This document shows positions 1-7,834 of a stretch of 64,000 nucleotides of DNA, piece after piece; the first letter of the stretch is position 1, and every line of letters begins with the position of its first letter. A program made the translations under genes and the position numbers. The stretch comes from a virus: the IMG/VR virus record IMGVR_UViG_3300028569_002586, positions 93,012 to 157,011 of that record; one strand, given 5' to 3'. The notes below the pieces were generated by a model. It was given only the letters and a program-made list of their open reading frames with translations, did not search any database and was not told the origin of the DNA.

Positions 1-2
1 AA

Positions 3-320
3 TATATTGGTAAAAAGCAGTGCAAGTCCAAGCTTAAGCGCAAACCTTTGAAGGGTAAGGTTAATAAGAGAATAGAGATCAAGGAATCAGATTGGAGGGA
101 GTACACAAGTTCATCCAATGAACTCAATCAAGACATAGAAAGGATTGGTAAGGATAAATTTGTTTTTAAAATACTCAGAGAGTGTGGATCAAAGTGGGAG
201 TTAGCATATTTTGAAATTAGAGAGCAACTAGACAGGAATGTTCTTCTTAAGGAAGATTATTATAATGGCATTATAAATGTAAGAATTGGCAGACCTCCAA
301 AAAATTTCTTGATTACTTGA
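3..320 (+). CDS. GIY-YIG-type nuclease, C-terminal part (5' end outside window)
   Basis: The frame is open from the window edge, so the start lies upstream. The visible protein begins with YIGKK, the typical second half of a GIY-YIG nuclease core, followed by the basic segment PLKGK, an ESDW motif, a central GKxxF block and a conserved YYN near the C-terminus. This matches the phage family of short GIY-YIG endonucleases (Seg/homing-like or repair-like) found in T4-like marine phages. It probably cuts DNA, but the catalytic Tyr/Arg residues of the N-terminal half cannot be checked. The internal TTG at 48 is probably not the real start. Confidence 0.6.
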   Translation, partial: YIGKKQCKSKLKRKPLKGKVNKRIEIKESDWREYTSSSNELNQDIERIGKDKFVFKILRECGSKWELAYFEIREQLDRNVLLKEDYYNGIINVRIGRPPKNFLIT

Positions 321-337
321 CTGTTTCATGCAATAAT
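309..337 (+). promoter_or_regulatory. sigma70-like promoter directly before the next start codon
   Basis: TTGATT (309-314), 17-nt spacer, AATAAT (332-337), then 5 nt to the ATG at 343. The geometry matches the leaderless-type promoters of queE, queD and dpdA in this window; the -10 differs from consensus at one base. Confidence 0.4.
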
Positions 338-342
338 ACAGT

Positions 343-900
343 ATGCTAAAAGATGTTATACTGAAGGAACACAATCTGCATATTGTAAATTTTTTTTATG
401 TTTTTAAGACACAGGTGGAGAGAGATCTTGTGGATGAGCTGCATAGGTTTGAGCTACTTGGTGATACATGCAGTACGACAATAAGGAGATTGTTCCTACA
501 CCACACCATCTATAAGCTTTGCGAGTATTTGCTGAAATGCAGTAGCAGAGAGAAAGTTATAATTTATTTTGATCTGAATAATATTTACGACAGCGAGCTG
601 GCAAAATATCTTACAGAAGAAAAGGTTAAAAAATATTTAGAATTAGTTTTTCGAAAAATAAAGAGTATACTGCCATTGCGCATATACTTCTCAACATTCT
701 CTCTCGACTATCTCAATAACAAGAGAAAAGAAGGTATAGGCATAGAAACCATTAATAGGATAAAAAATATGCTCTATAAGCATGATTTTAACAGGTTTAC
801 ATTTGAAAGATGTAAGAAGTTCATTAAAAAAGAGGGGCTATACTTTCTTGATAAGCATTACTTTGATAATCTTAAATCTAAACAATTGTTGCTTGTATAA
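343..900 (+). CDS. Hypothetical phage protein, 185 aa
   Basis: I do not recognise a family. The protein is rich in Lys, Leu, Phe and Tyr, has no obvious signal peptide or membrane segment, and looks like a soluble, mainly helical protein. It lies between the nuclease fragment and a late gene, and its ATG follows a sigma70-like promoter by 5 nt, so it may be expressed before the late genes. An N-terminal LKE appears at residues 7-9, but the rest of the N-terminus does not resemble the capsid-targeting leaders seen in its neighbours. Confidence 0.6.
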   Translation: MLKDVILKEHNLHIVNFFYVFKTQVERDLVDELHRFELLGDTCSTTIRRLFLHHTIYKLCEYLLKCSSREKVIIYFDLNNIYDSELAKYLTEEKVKKYLELVFRKIKSILPLRIYFSTFSLDYLNNKRKEGIGIETINRIKNMLYKHDFNRFTFERCKKFIKKEGLYFLDKHYFDNLKSKQLLLV

Positions 901-906
901 TAAATA
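899..906 (+). promoter_or_regulatory. T4-type late promoter octamer AATAAATA
   Basis: AATAAATA followed by exactly 5 nt and the ATG at 912. No Shine-Dalgarno sequence fits between motif and start codon. The motif overlaps the stop codon of the preceding gene. Confidence 0.7.
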
Positions 907-911
907 ATGAT

Positions 912-1376
912 ATGGGATTTAAGGAAAAGCTTAACGAATATGTACTATCTTTAGAACAAGATGCAGCTGCAGTAGGTCAGCCTGCACAACAAGATGCTTC
1001 TCAACCTATTACACAGCCTGTAGCAATGCCTGCCCCTGATAAAGGCAAAGCAGCAGAGCCTCAGGGCATTGCGCCTGAGGGGTATGTGGAGCTTGTAAGA
1101 TTGTTAGCTAAAGCTCTTGTAATGAATGTACCACCAGAATCTATTGATGACCTCTTCTCAACACCTGTAACTAAGGAAAACGCAGAAGAGGTAAGAGAAG
1201 CGCTAGAGAAGCTAATGGGTACATCCAATAACTATAAGAACAATCCAGAGAAAGTTGACAATGTAAGTTTCATGAAATTTTATGATTCAATTAATGAAAA
1301 TAATTTTTATAATAAGCTCAAACATGTCATTTCTGTAATGAAGAAGTATAGTAATGATGTGGATGTAAAGCTATGA
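912..1376 (+). CDS. Late protein with Ala/Pro/Gln-rich linker, possible head-packaged protein
   Basis: The 154-aa product begins MGFKEKLNE, a short amphipathic leader ending in L-N-E, a match to the (L/I)xE cleavage sites used by the T4 gp21 prohead protease. A low-complexity segment rich in Ala, Gln and Pro follows (about residues 18-52), then a helical domain. The start is fixed by a late promoter octamer 5 nt upstream. It overlaps the next gene by 4 nt (ATGA), suggesting translational coupling. Function unknown; a packaged internal head protein is my inference from the leader. Confidence 0.65.
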   Translation: MGFKEKLNEYVLSLEQDAAAVGQPAQQDASQPITQPVAMPAPDKGKAAEPQGIAPEGYVELVRLLAKALVMNVPPESIDDLFSTPVTKENAEEVREALEKLMGTSNNYKNNPEKVDNVSFMKFYDSINENNFYNKLKHVISVMKKYSNDVDVKL

Positions 1377-2530
1377 AGTCAGGAAAAAAGTATACTTCTT
1401 TAGGAGAAGTTTATATAGAAAACACTCTAGGAAAAAAGCTGCCTCCGCTGCCCAGACAAATACTAGAAAGAGTAAGGATTTCGGTACAAAATGATCAGGG
1501 CGATACAGAAGATTTTATTGTTTCAGATACATGGTATAACAAAGCAATTAGAGAAAAGCTTAAATTAGGCAGTCAAAATCAAGATACATATTATGAATTG
1601 ATACACAGCAGGTGTGTTGATGCAGGTATTCTGCCTCAAGGCCATGAAGATATAAATGTAGATGCAGTAAAAATAATCTATAGTTATATTTTAAAGATAG
1701 CTGGTCCAGAGAAGATGAATGTGTTTTTTGAAAAATTTGTTGATAATGGTGAAAAAGTGGCACAGTTATTTGTTGGTGAGTTGAAGAAATTTCAACGGTT
1801 TAATATATTTGATGTATTATCTAGCTTTTATGGCATACCGTTTGTTTATGACCCTGATATCTTTGTATTAAGGCCTTTTAAAGCAGCAAAAAGTACAAGA
1901 GGCGCAGCAGGGCCTGGTGAAGCATTTATGTCGTTTTTCTTTTTTGGTAAAAAATACGAGGTGGGTGATCTTGTTATTCCTTATGGCGGTGCAGCATTTG
2001 AAATAGAAATCAAGAAGCAAAAAGGACGCATAGGGAAAGATGTTAATCGTAACGGTGGGATGAATGCGAGAAAATTATATCCAACGTTGGCAGGACTAGA
2101 TGTAAATGCTTTACAAGAGTTTATTAAAAAGTATAATTTAAAAACATTAAGAGATATATTGCTGGGTACTGATGCCTTTGCAGGTATTTCAGGGGTATCA
2201 AAATATCCTAACTTACAATTAGATTCCTCTTTTTTAAATCAAAATATAACATCATTCAAGGATTATTTTAGTACTTTGAATGATCTAGAGCCATATATTG
2301 GCTTGATGCAGATGAAGCAGTATTTTGAGCTTATTAAAAAGTTTGATTGCATTATGATTTTTACAGAAAAAGGTATTGCTCTGGGTATTGAGAGAGATCT
2401 AGTTTTAGCTAAATCTCTGCTAGATCTTGTAGCGCACATGAAGACCATAGGTGTTAGGTTGAAGAGAAAAACAGCAGTAAAAGGTGGTGCTACGGTTTAT
2501 GATAACGAGGGCTTGCAGATCTTGATATGA
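1373..2530 (+). CDS. Hypothetical protein with a possible PD-(D/E)XK nuclease-like core
   Basis: A 385-aa soluble protein that I cannot assign to a named family. The central part (about residues 172-225) contains GEAF, then VGDLVIP, then FEIEIKKQKGRIG, an arrangement reminiscent of the Glu...Asp...E-x-K core of PD-(D/E)XK nucleases. That reading is tentative. It is coupled to the preceding gene by a 4-nt overlap, so both products are probably made together late in infection. Confidence 0.6.
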   Translation: MKSGKKYTSLGEVYIENTLGKKLPPLPRQILERVRISVQNDQGDTEDFIVSDTWYNKAIREKLKLGSQNQDTYYELIHSRCVDAGILPQGHEDINVDAVKIIYSYILKIAGPEKMNVFFEKFVDNGEKVAQLFVGELKKFQRFNIFDVLSSFYGIPFVYDPDIFVLRPFKAAKSTRGAAGPGEAFMSFFFFGKKYEVGDLVIPYGGAAFEIEIKKQKGRIGKDVNRNGGMNARKLYPTLAGLDVNALQEFIKKYNLKTLRDILLGTDAFAGISGVSKYPNLQLDSSFLNQNITSFKDYFSTLNDLEPYIGLMQMKQYFELIKKFDCIMIFTEKGIALGIERDLVLAKSLLDLVAHMKTIGVRLKRKTAVKGGATVYDNEGLQILI

Positions 2531-2547
2531 TAACTATAGAGCAAATA

Positions 2548-2555
2548 AATAAATA
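2548..2555 (+). promoter_or_regulatory. Late promoter octamer AATAAATA
   Basis: AATAAATA, 5 nt, then the ATG at 2561. The spacer holds no ribosome binding site. Confidence 0.7.
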
Positions 2556-2560
2556 ATAGT

Positions 2561-3466
2561 ATGAACAAAGATGTACATCTAATATATGAAGCATTTGTCA
2601 ACAAAGGTGTGCAGATCACGATTACGGACTACATTGAAGAGGACAAGGTTTTCTCAATTAACACAACAGTCAAACAATTTGATGCCAAGCATGTGGCTCA
2701 TGCATTTGTGAAACATGCATATGGCAAATATGACCAAGAAAGAGTGGAGCCAGCATTGCAATCTGTGTTGGCCAGTATGCAAGTTAATCCATATGGTGAA
2801 AAGCCAGGCATCATAGAATTGAGCATACAAGAATTTGCAGGTGATGGCATGGATCATTATGTGGAAGCCAAGATGTTTGGCAAAGAAGAGAATGCAGAGC
2901 AATATGAACAGAACCGCATTGTGGGTAACACCATCATGCAAGATGATCAGGAAGTTGGAGCATTTTTGGGTGATTCATACAGCAGCAAATTGACCTTGAA
3001 TGGCAAACAAATGTTCATGCCTGGTGCTCCTTATGCTCAAACTGTGAATCAAGGTACACACATGGGGTTGTGGTACCTGAACAGGAGGCACAGATTGATT
3101 GTGAAGGATGCAAGCAAATGGAAAGAATTCTTGAGTGACATTGTGTCCACAAGTGATGACAAATATTGGGATGGCAAGAAGATGCATCAACATGATCACA
3201 TTGGTGACAAGATTGCTGCTTCAAATGCATATTGGACCAAGAAGATTGCTGCAGGAGCAGATCAACGTGCAGAAGATGCAGAGGGAATTTCTTTTAAGAA
3301 GGGTGATAATGTTTATTTTAATGATTCAAATTACCCTTCTTATAAAAATATAGTATTTCAAATAAGAGATTTACATGGAGAAGATGCAAATCTATGGAGT
3401 AATGAGCTGCCTTCTTCTGGGAAGCCATTCTGGGTTAAAATAAAAAATTTAAAAAAAGCTCACTAA
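2561..3466 (+). CDS. Hypothetical late protein, 301 aa
   Basis: Family not recognised. The N-terminus MNKDVHLIYEAF has an I-Y-E/A site that fits the gp21 cleavage rule, so it may be packaged in the head. Residues about 20-240 are rich in His, Met, Gln and Trp codons and use TTG and GTG heavily, whereas the last 60 residues return to the codon style of neighbouring genes, hinting at two origins. A late octamer lies 5 nt before the ATG. No membrane segment or known catalytic motif was seen. Confidence 0.6.
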   Translation: MNKDVHLIYEAFVNKGVQITITDYIEEDKVFSINTTVKQFDAKHVAHAFVKHAYGKYDQERVEPALQSVLASMQVNPYGEKPGIIELSIQEFAGDGMDHYVEAKMFGKEENAEQYEQNRIVGNTIMQDDQEVGAFLGDSYSSKLTLNGKQMFMPGAPYAQTVNQGTHMGLWYLNRRHRLIVKDASKWKEFLSDIVSTSDDKYWDGKKMHQHDHIGDKIAASNAYWTKKIAAGADQRAEDAEGISFKKGDNVYFNDSNYPSYKNIVFQIRDLHGEDANLWSNELPSSGKPFWVKIKNLKKAH

Positions 3467-3482
3467 GGGAATAGTTTTTAAT

Positions 3483-4730
3483 ATGAATACCTTTGAAGAA
3501 TATTTTCTCCTTGAGGGGGGTGCAGCAGGCCATATGGCGCATCCTTTTGATCTGTCTTCTGTACGTACTGGTAGAGATCTTGTAAGTTTTTTTAAGAGAG
3601 CTAGTGATAGTATTAAAAAAGATAAGACCAGCGTTAAATTTGATGGGTTAAATATAAGCTTAAAGCTCATACAAGATGGTGACAAGTATAGATTTGCACT
3701 TGATAGAGGTAGCAACAAGCCAGCAGATATAAAAGGCATTACAGCAGATAATATAGAAGAAAGATTTGATAAGGGGCATGGCATGATTCCTGTGGGTAAG
3801 TTTATATTGAGTGTAATGGATAGTGCTCTTGATACAATACAACCAGAACTCAAGGCACTGGGTCTCTACAATTCAAATAAATTTTTAAATACAGAATATA
3901 TTACAAAGCTGACTAACGTTACAGAATATGATAGAAATATGATTGTATTTCATGGTATTAATGAGTTTTTTAACGAAAAGAGTCCTTTGAAGAGAACAAC
4001 AAGAAGAGTATCACGTGAAATACCATATAATAAGAAAGCGTTAAATGAGCTTGTATTGAAATTGAGACCCATCTTTAAACAACACGAATTTGAAGTGTTT
4101 GGTCCTACAAAAGCAACAAGCACAGGTGACATAGATTATAGCTCTGCACTCAACAGTACCTTTGGTATAGTGTATACAGGTAATGATATGCAGACAAAAT
4201 CTCTCAAGGGATGGTTGGATCAAGCAAAAAATCCAAGTAAGCTCTTTGTTCGTGATTCGAGGAATAAAAAAATACCTGCCATGTCAAAGTCAAATTATCT
4301 TTATGTGCTATCAGGCAAGCCTGTTGCAAATCTTGTGGGTAACAATCCAGATTACCAGAAGGCTGTGGCAGATGGTGCAATATTTTATCATGCAACACGT
4401 CTGCTGGGCAATGAGCTTCTTAAAACTCTTGGCTCAGAAGCAGGAGAGCTTGCAAAACATGAAGGTATTGTGATAAGAGATTCAAAGGTTGCTTCAGTGC
4501 CAGTGAAAATAACAGGTGAATTTATTGTTAAGGGCATGTCCAGTCAATTTCAAAAATCTGAGAATGAAGAGGGCATGGGTGGTTTAACTGGTGCAATTAA
4601 TTACATTAACAACAGAGGATATTCAAATTCTTCAGGTAATCCTGTAGATCCAAATAATTATATGGATAATGTGAATTACATAAACAGACCAAGCTACGGC
4701 TCACCGCCCAAAGTGGGGAGCAATGTATAA
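3483..4730 (+). CDS. KxDG-type nucleotidyltransferase (ligase superfamily-like), head-packaged candidate
   Basis: The 415-aa product starts MNTFEEYFLLE/GG, a capsid-targeting-like leader with an L-L-E cleavage site. AGHMAHPFD follows (residues 15-23), a signature I recall from a phage family annotated as ligase- or nucleotidyltransferase-like. KFDG (52-55) fits motif I of covalent nucleotidyltransferases (DNA/RNA ligases, capping enzymes), where the Lys takes AMP or GMP. Later EGIVIRD and VKITGEFI resemble ligase motifs IV and V. The TAA overlaps the ATG of the NMNAT-like gene (TAATG), so the two are coupled. The substrate is unknown. No late octamer was found directly before this ATG. Confidence 0.6.
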   Translation: MNTFEEYFLLEGGAAGHMAHPFDLSSVRTGRDLVSFFKRASDSIKKDKTSVKFDGLNISLKLIQDGDKYRFALDRGSNKPADIKGITADNIEERFDKGHGMIPVGKFILSVMDSALDTIQPELKALGLYNSNKFLNTEYITKLTNVTEYDRNMIVFHGINEFFNEKSPLKRTTRRVSREIPYNKKALNELVLKLRPIFKQHEFEVFGPTKATSTGDIDYSSALNSTFGIVYTGNDMQTKSLKGWLDQAKNPSKLFVRDSRNKKIPAMSKSNYLYVLSGKPVANLVGNNPDYQKAVADGAIFYHATRLLGNELLKTLGSEAGELAKHEGIVIRDSKVASVPVKITGEFIVKGMSSQFQKSENEEGMGGLTGAINYINNRGYSNSSGNPVDPNNYMDNVNYINRPSYGSPPKVGSNV

Positions 4731-5287
4731 TGACATTTAAAAGGTTTCTTGCAGAACAGTTGAAAGATCGTGTTGTGATATTGCCCGGTGGATTTAAACC
4801 GCCGCATAAGGGTCACTTTGAAGCACTTAAATTCTTATTAAAAGAAGCAAAAGCTACACAAGCAAAAGTTTTTGTGGGCAGAGCAGAGCGCGACGGCATT
4901 ACACAAGATCAAGCAGTTAAGATATGGAATATATACAAGAAGTATATTCCTGCTACAGTGGAAATTGTACCAGTATCTGGTGTTGATAAAGCAGGGAGAG
5001 AGTCAACACCTCTCAGTCTAACATATGACTTCATAGAAGATAATAAAGATTCCTTTAATCGTTTCTATGTTGGTGCAGGACAAGAAGACCTTGCAAGATT
5101 CAAAGGACTAGAAAAAGATAAAGCAAGATATCCCAATACAACAGTAATAGCCATACCACCACAATTTGGCAGGCTATCAGGAACTGATACACGAAAAAAG
5201 ATTCAAAATAAAGACAGTGATGCTTTGAGCTTTGTACCTAGTGGTATTAAAGAAGTGGATGCAATAAAAGCAATCTTAGCTCTCTAA
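4730..5287 (+). CDS. NMNAT/cytidylyltransferase-like nucleotidyltransferase with capsid-targeting-like leader
   Basis: After the leader MTFKRFLAE/Q (L-A-E site), the 185-aa protein has GGFKPPHKGH at residues 20-29. HKGH is the HxGH nucleotide-binding motif of the NMNAT/PPAT/cytidylyltransferase superfamily. Near residue 150, LSGTDTRKKI corresponds to the second signature (ISSTxxR type). It should transfer a nucleotidyl group to a phosphorylated acceptor, possibly NMN or phosphopantetheine, but the substrate cannot be read from the sequence. It is coupled to the upstream KxDG enzyme, so the two probably act in one pathway. Its end converges on, and overlaps by 12 nt, the minus-strand gene at 5276-5956. 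Confidence 0.75.
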   Translation: MTFKRFLAEQLKDRVVILPGGFKPPHKGHFEALKFLLKEAKATQAKVFVGRAERDGITQDQAVKIWNIYKKYIPATVEIVPVSGVDKAGRESTPLSLTYDFIEDNKDSFNRFYVGAGQEDLARFKGLEKDKARYPNTTVIAIPPQFGRLSGTDTRKKIQNKDSDALSFVPSGIKEVDAIKAILAL

Positions 5288-5956
5288 TTGCTTAATAACT
5301 TCAAGAAATAACTTCTCTTTTGTTTCTCTTGATTCTCTATTCAATACATGCTTGAGATTAAGAATTAAATCATCGCCACCCTTATTAATTGCATTATATA
5401 AATCAATTTCTGTCTCTTCTTGCTGCACATCTAATCCCCCCATCATTTTAATTTTCTCTTTAAAACTTTCAAAATCTTTGTATCCAAATACAGAGTTAAG
5501 ATTGTCATGAGCTTTGGAAATTTTATCAAGCACCCAGGCTTCAACTTCAGTACCATTTCTCATGAGTGGGTACAGCATGGAGGCCAATTTAAATATTCTA
5601 AAAATAAGCTGCTTTGCCATGTAGGCATCTGAATCAGTATGTTCTTCTTCTGATCCACAGATGCCACCGCATTCTTCACAGTTCTCATCTTCTTCAGCTT
5701 CAGCTTCAGCTGGATCTGCAGCAGCCTGCTGTTGTGCAGGTGTTTGAATCATTACAGTCTTTTTTAGAGATTGTGGTGTTGCAACACTGGATACCACCCC
5801 GTCCTTGACAACTTTCTTTTTAGGCATTAGCACGGCAACACGTTTTTCAGGTGAAAGGCCTTCAGAAGGACCATCCTGTGGGCCTTGGCCAAGATTTAGC
5901 TCACTGATCCTGGTTCTATATGCCTCTGTAATCAATTCTGCATCACGTCTGAACAT
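5276..5956 (-). CDS. Hypothetical acidic late protein with Cys cluster, head-packaged candidate
   Basis: A 226-aa product starting MFRRDAELITE/A, with an I-T-E cleavage site. The middle is Ala/Glu-rich (about residues 70-95) and followed by CEECGGICG, a compact Cys cluster that could bind a metal. The C-terminal half is helical. The start is supported by an ATTAAATA octamer exactly 5 nt upstream. Family and function unknown. Confidence 0.65.
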   Translation of the reverse strand: MFRRDAELITEAYRTRISELNLGQGPQDGPSEGLSPEKRVAVLMPKKKVVKDGVVSSVATPQSLKKTVMIQTPAQQQAAADPAEAEAEEDENCEECGGICGSEEEHTDSDAYMAKQLIFRIFKLASMLYPLMRNGTEVEAWVLDKISKAHDNLNSVFGYKDFESFKEKIKMMGGLDVQQEETEIDLYNAINKGGDDLILNLKHVLNRESRETKEKLFLEVIKQLES

Positions 5957-5961
5957 ATAAA

Positions 5962-5969
5962 TATTTAAT
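5962..5969 (-). promoter_or_regulatory. Late promoter octamer ATTAAATA (minus strand)
   Basis: On the minus strand ATTAAATA, 5 nt, then the ATG ending at 5956. Confidence 0.6.
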
Positions 5970-5986
5970 CCAACAGGTGGTTAAAA

Positions 5987-5994
5987 TATAAATA
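5987..5994 (+). promoter_or_regulatory. Late promoter octamer TATAAATA
   Basis: Perfect T4 late consensus TATAAATA, 6 nt before the GTG at 6001. It stands back to back with the minus-strand octamer at 5962-5969. Confidence 0.7.
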
Positions 5995-6000
5995 ATTAAA

Positions 6001-6291
6001 GTGAAGACATTTGAAACAATATTTCTTGAATCCATTGATAGTGACCTACTTACTGAAAAAGCAGGTGCACGCTGCACCAAAGTTACAGGCCAGATGTCAT
6101 CAACAAGATCTGATAAAAAATACATGAGATGTGCAAGAGTCGATGGCACTCTTAAAAGAATACATTATGGAGATCCAAATCTGAGAATTAAAAAGTCAAA
6201 TTCTAAGCGTCGCAAGAGTTTTAGAGCAAGACACAAATGCTCTTCAGCAAAGCCTGGTACACCTAAATACTATAGCTGTAAAAACTGGTAA
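6001..6291 (+). CDS. Small very basic late protein, head-packaged candidate
   Basis: A 96-aa product starting from GTG, sequence MKTFETIFLES. The leader resembles the T4 internal-protein signal; a better gp21-type site is LLTE/K near residue 19. The body is Lys/Arg-rich, with a conserved-looking KRRKSFRARH block followed by two Cys near the end, as in small basic proteins of other T4-like phages. DNA binding inside the head is plausible. Its stop overlaps the next ATG (TAATG), indicating coupled translation. Confidence 0.65.
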   Translation: MKTFETIFLESIDSDLLTEKAGARCTKVTGQMSSTRSDKKYMRCARVDGTLKRIHYGDPNLRIKKSNSKRRKSFRARHKCSSAKPGTPKYYSCKNW

Positions 6292-6692
6292 TGAAGACGT
6301 TCAAACAATATATACAGGAAAAGTTAACACTTAGTGTTGTTGAAGCTATTCAGATAAAAGATGTTGGTGAGGCTGCTGCAAAGGTTGATACAGGCAATGA
6401 AGCATTTAATGTATTGCATGGTACAGATATTGAACATACAGAAAGAGGTGTTAAGTTTAAAACCCTGCATGATAAAGCAATGGAAAAGCCTATACTAAAA
6501 GAGATTGAAATTAATATAGGCAGTGGTAATCTTGAAAAAAGACCAGTAGTGGAGATTGAGTTTACAATGAGAGGTAGAACCTATACCAAGCCTTTTAGTA
6601 TTGCAGACAGAAGCACTAACGATGAGCCTGTTTTACTTGGAGAAGTTTTCTTGAGAGAAATTGATGCTGTTGTTGATGTCAATCAACAGTAA
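6291..6692 (+). CDS. Retropepsin-like protein (RimK-associated zinc protease/aspartic protease fold) with capsid-targeting-like leader
   Basis: The 133-aa product begins MKTFKQYIQE/K, close to the T4 internal-protein leader and ending in an I-Q-E site. KVDTGNEA follows (residues 31-38), with D33-T34-G35 matching the Asp-Thr-Gly of single-domain retropepsins and the related PF05618 family; RPVVEIEF and the PVLLGEVF block near the C-terminus fit the same fold. It may act as a dimeric peptidase or only as a fold relative. Coupled to the upstream basic gene. Confidence 0.6.
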   Translation: MKTFKQYIQEKLTLSVVEAIQIKDVGEAAAKVDTGNEAFNVLHGTDIEHTERGVKFKTLHDKAMEKPILKEIEINIGSGNLEKRPVVEIEFTMRGRTYTKPFSIADRSTNDEPVLLGEVFLREIDAVVDVNQQ

Positions 6693-6695
6693 CTG

Positions 6696-7349
6696 TTAAT
6701 CTCTTTTATTCTGAGCAAACTCAACAAACTTATAAAATTCTGCTCTGGAGTTGTCATCATTATCCAGAAATGCACCAGACATGCGAGCAGTGCGCATGGT
6801 AGAGTCATGTCTGATGCCCCTATTTGAGCAACATGTATGGGCTGCTTCAATCATAACTGCCACGCCATTGTTTTTCTCACATACCAAGTCAATATAAGCA
6901 TGAATTTGCATGGTAAGATTTTCTTGCACTTGAGGTCTGCGAGCAAACCAATCCACAATTCTATTCAGCTTGCTCAAGCCAATTACCTTACCATCTGTTG
7001 ATGGTATGTAAGCAACATGTGCATACCCTGTGAAAGGAGCATGATGATGAGAACAAAGTGACGTGAGTTTAATGTTATTCTGACAAACCATGCCATCATA
7101 TTGATCCACATTTATAAAAGCAGTTACCTTGGGTGGGTTACTGTAACAGCCTGCTGCAAAGTCTTCAACAAATGCTTTTGCTACTCTATGAGGTGTGTTG
7201 GAGCTGTTGGGATCATTTCTCCAGTCATAACCCAGGGCATCCATGTATGCTTCATAGGCTTTTGCAGCTTTCTCTATGATTTCATTGCGTTCCTCCAGGG
7301 TATGTGGGTGATTATGGTTAGCGAATTGAAACTTCTTTGTGTTACTCAT
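6696..7349 (-). CDS. folE: GTP cyclohydrolase I
   Basis: Converts GTP to 7,8-dihydroneopterin triphosphate, the first step toward 7-deazaguanine (and folate). Numbered from the ATG at 7349, CSHHHAPF (C99, H102) and CCSNRG (C174) supply the expected zinc ligands, and VIGLSKLNRIVDWFARRPQVQE is the strongly conserved core, shown here only in part: GLSKLNRIV, RRPQVQE. About 217 aa is usual. I prefer the ATG at 7349 over that at 7355 because a TTGAAC-N16-TATAAT promoter ends only 2 nt before the latter. With QueD, QueE and QueF also present, the likely role is DNA modification. Confidence 0.93.
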   Translation of the reverse strand: MSNTKKFQFANHNHPHTLEERNEIIEKAAKAYEAYMDALGYDWRNDPNSSNTPHRVAKAFVEDFAAGCYSNPPKVTAFINVDQYDGMVCQNNIKLTSLCSHHHAPFTGYAHVAYIPSTDGKVIGLSKLNRIVDWFARRPQVQENLTMQIHAYIDLVCEKNNGVAVMIEAAHTCCSNRGIRHDSTMRTARMSGAFLDNDDNSRAEFYKFVEFAQNKRD

Positions 7350-7357
7350 GAACATGT

Positions 7358-7385
7358 ATTATATGATATAAGCTATTGAGTTCAA
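7358..7385 (-). promoter_or_regulatory. sigma70-like promoter of folE
   Basis: Minus strand: TTGAAC (7380-7385), 16-nt spacer, TATAAT (7358-7363), then 8 nt to the ATG at 7349. Transcription would start at or just before this codon. The -35 overlaps the plus-strand late octamer at 7384-7391. Confidence 0.65.
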
Positions 7386-7391
7386 TAAATA
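7384..7391 (+). promoter_or_regulatory. Late promoter octamer AATAAATA
   Basis: AATAAATA, 5 nt, then ATG at 7397. It overlaps the divergent folE promoter. Confidence 0.7.
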
Positions 7392-7396
7392 ATATT

Positions 7397-7834
7397 ATGG
7401 GATTTCATTCTTTATTAAAAGAGTCTCTTTTGAATACTAATTTGAAGAGGATACGCATCAAAACTGATCCAGCACAAGTAGCTAAGAATCAAGATTTTAG
7501 AAAAATTGCAGGGTATGAAGGCTTCATACTAGGGGAGTGTCAAGGTAAGATGAAAATTCTTGTGCTGGATCCAGAGCTCACCATAGCAGGTGACATACCA
7601 GAGGAAATGTTGGAAATGTTAGCACAAAGAAATGATGTGGATGTGATGAATGAATTTAGAGAGTATGCAAAAGAATGCTTAATTAAACTCAAAGGAAAGC
7701 AGAATAATGACCCGGCATTTGCACAGATAGACAATGCTGCAACATTAGCGGATGCAGAGGTATTCCTAAAACAGGGTGGGTTCACAGAAGCAGAGGTGAA
7801 TGATCTGTACAGGAGGTTCATCGGCAATGATTAA
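7397..7834 (+). CDS. Hypothetical late protein, head-packaged candidate
   Basis: The ATG at 7397 was chosen over one at 7376 because of the late octamer 5 nt upstream. The 145-aa protein begins MGFHSLLKE/S, a capsid-targeting-like leader with an L-K-E/S site. The body is soluble, acidic and helical, with no motif I recognise. It overlaps the next gene by 8 nt. Confidence 0.65.
   Translation: MGFHSLLKESLLNTNLKRIRIKTDPAQVAKNQDFRKIAGYEGFILGECQGKMKILVLDPELTIAGDIPEEMLEMLAQRNDVDVMNEFREYAKECLIKLKGKQNNDPAFAQIDNAATLADAEVFLKQGGFTEAEVNDLYRRFIGND

Noticed and set aside
3449-3853. Minus-strand ORF of 134 codons
   Set aside because: Entirely opposite the KxDG nucleotidyltransferase gene; hydrophobic composition is a mirror effect and no start signal is present.
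5956-5963. Plus-strand TATAAATA at 5956
   Set aside because: The next plus-strand gene has its own octamer at 5987-5994 with proper spacing; the 5956 copy is a by-product of the minus-strand start region.
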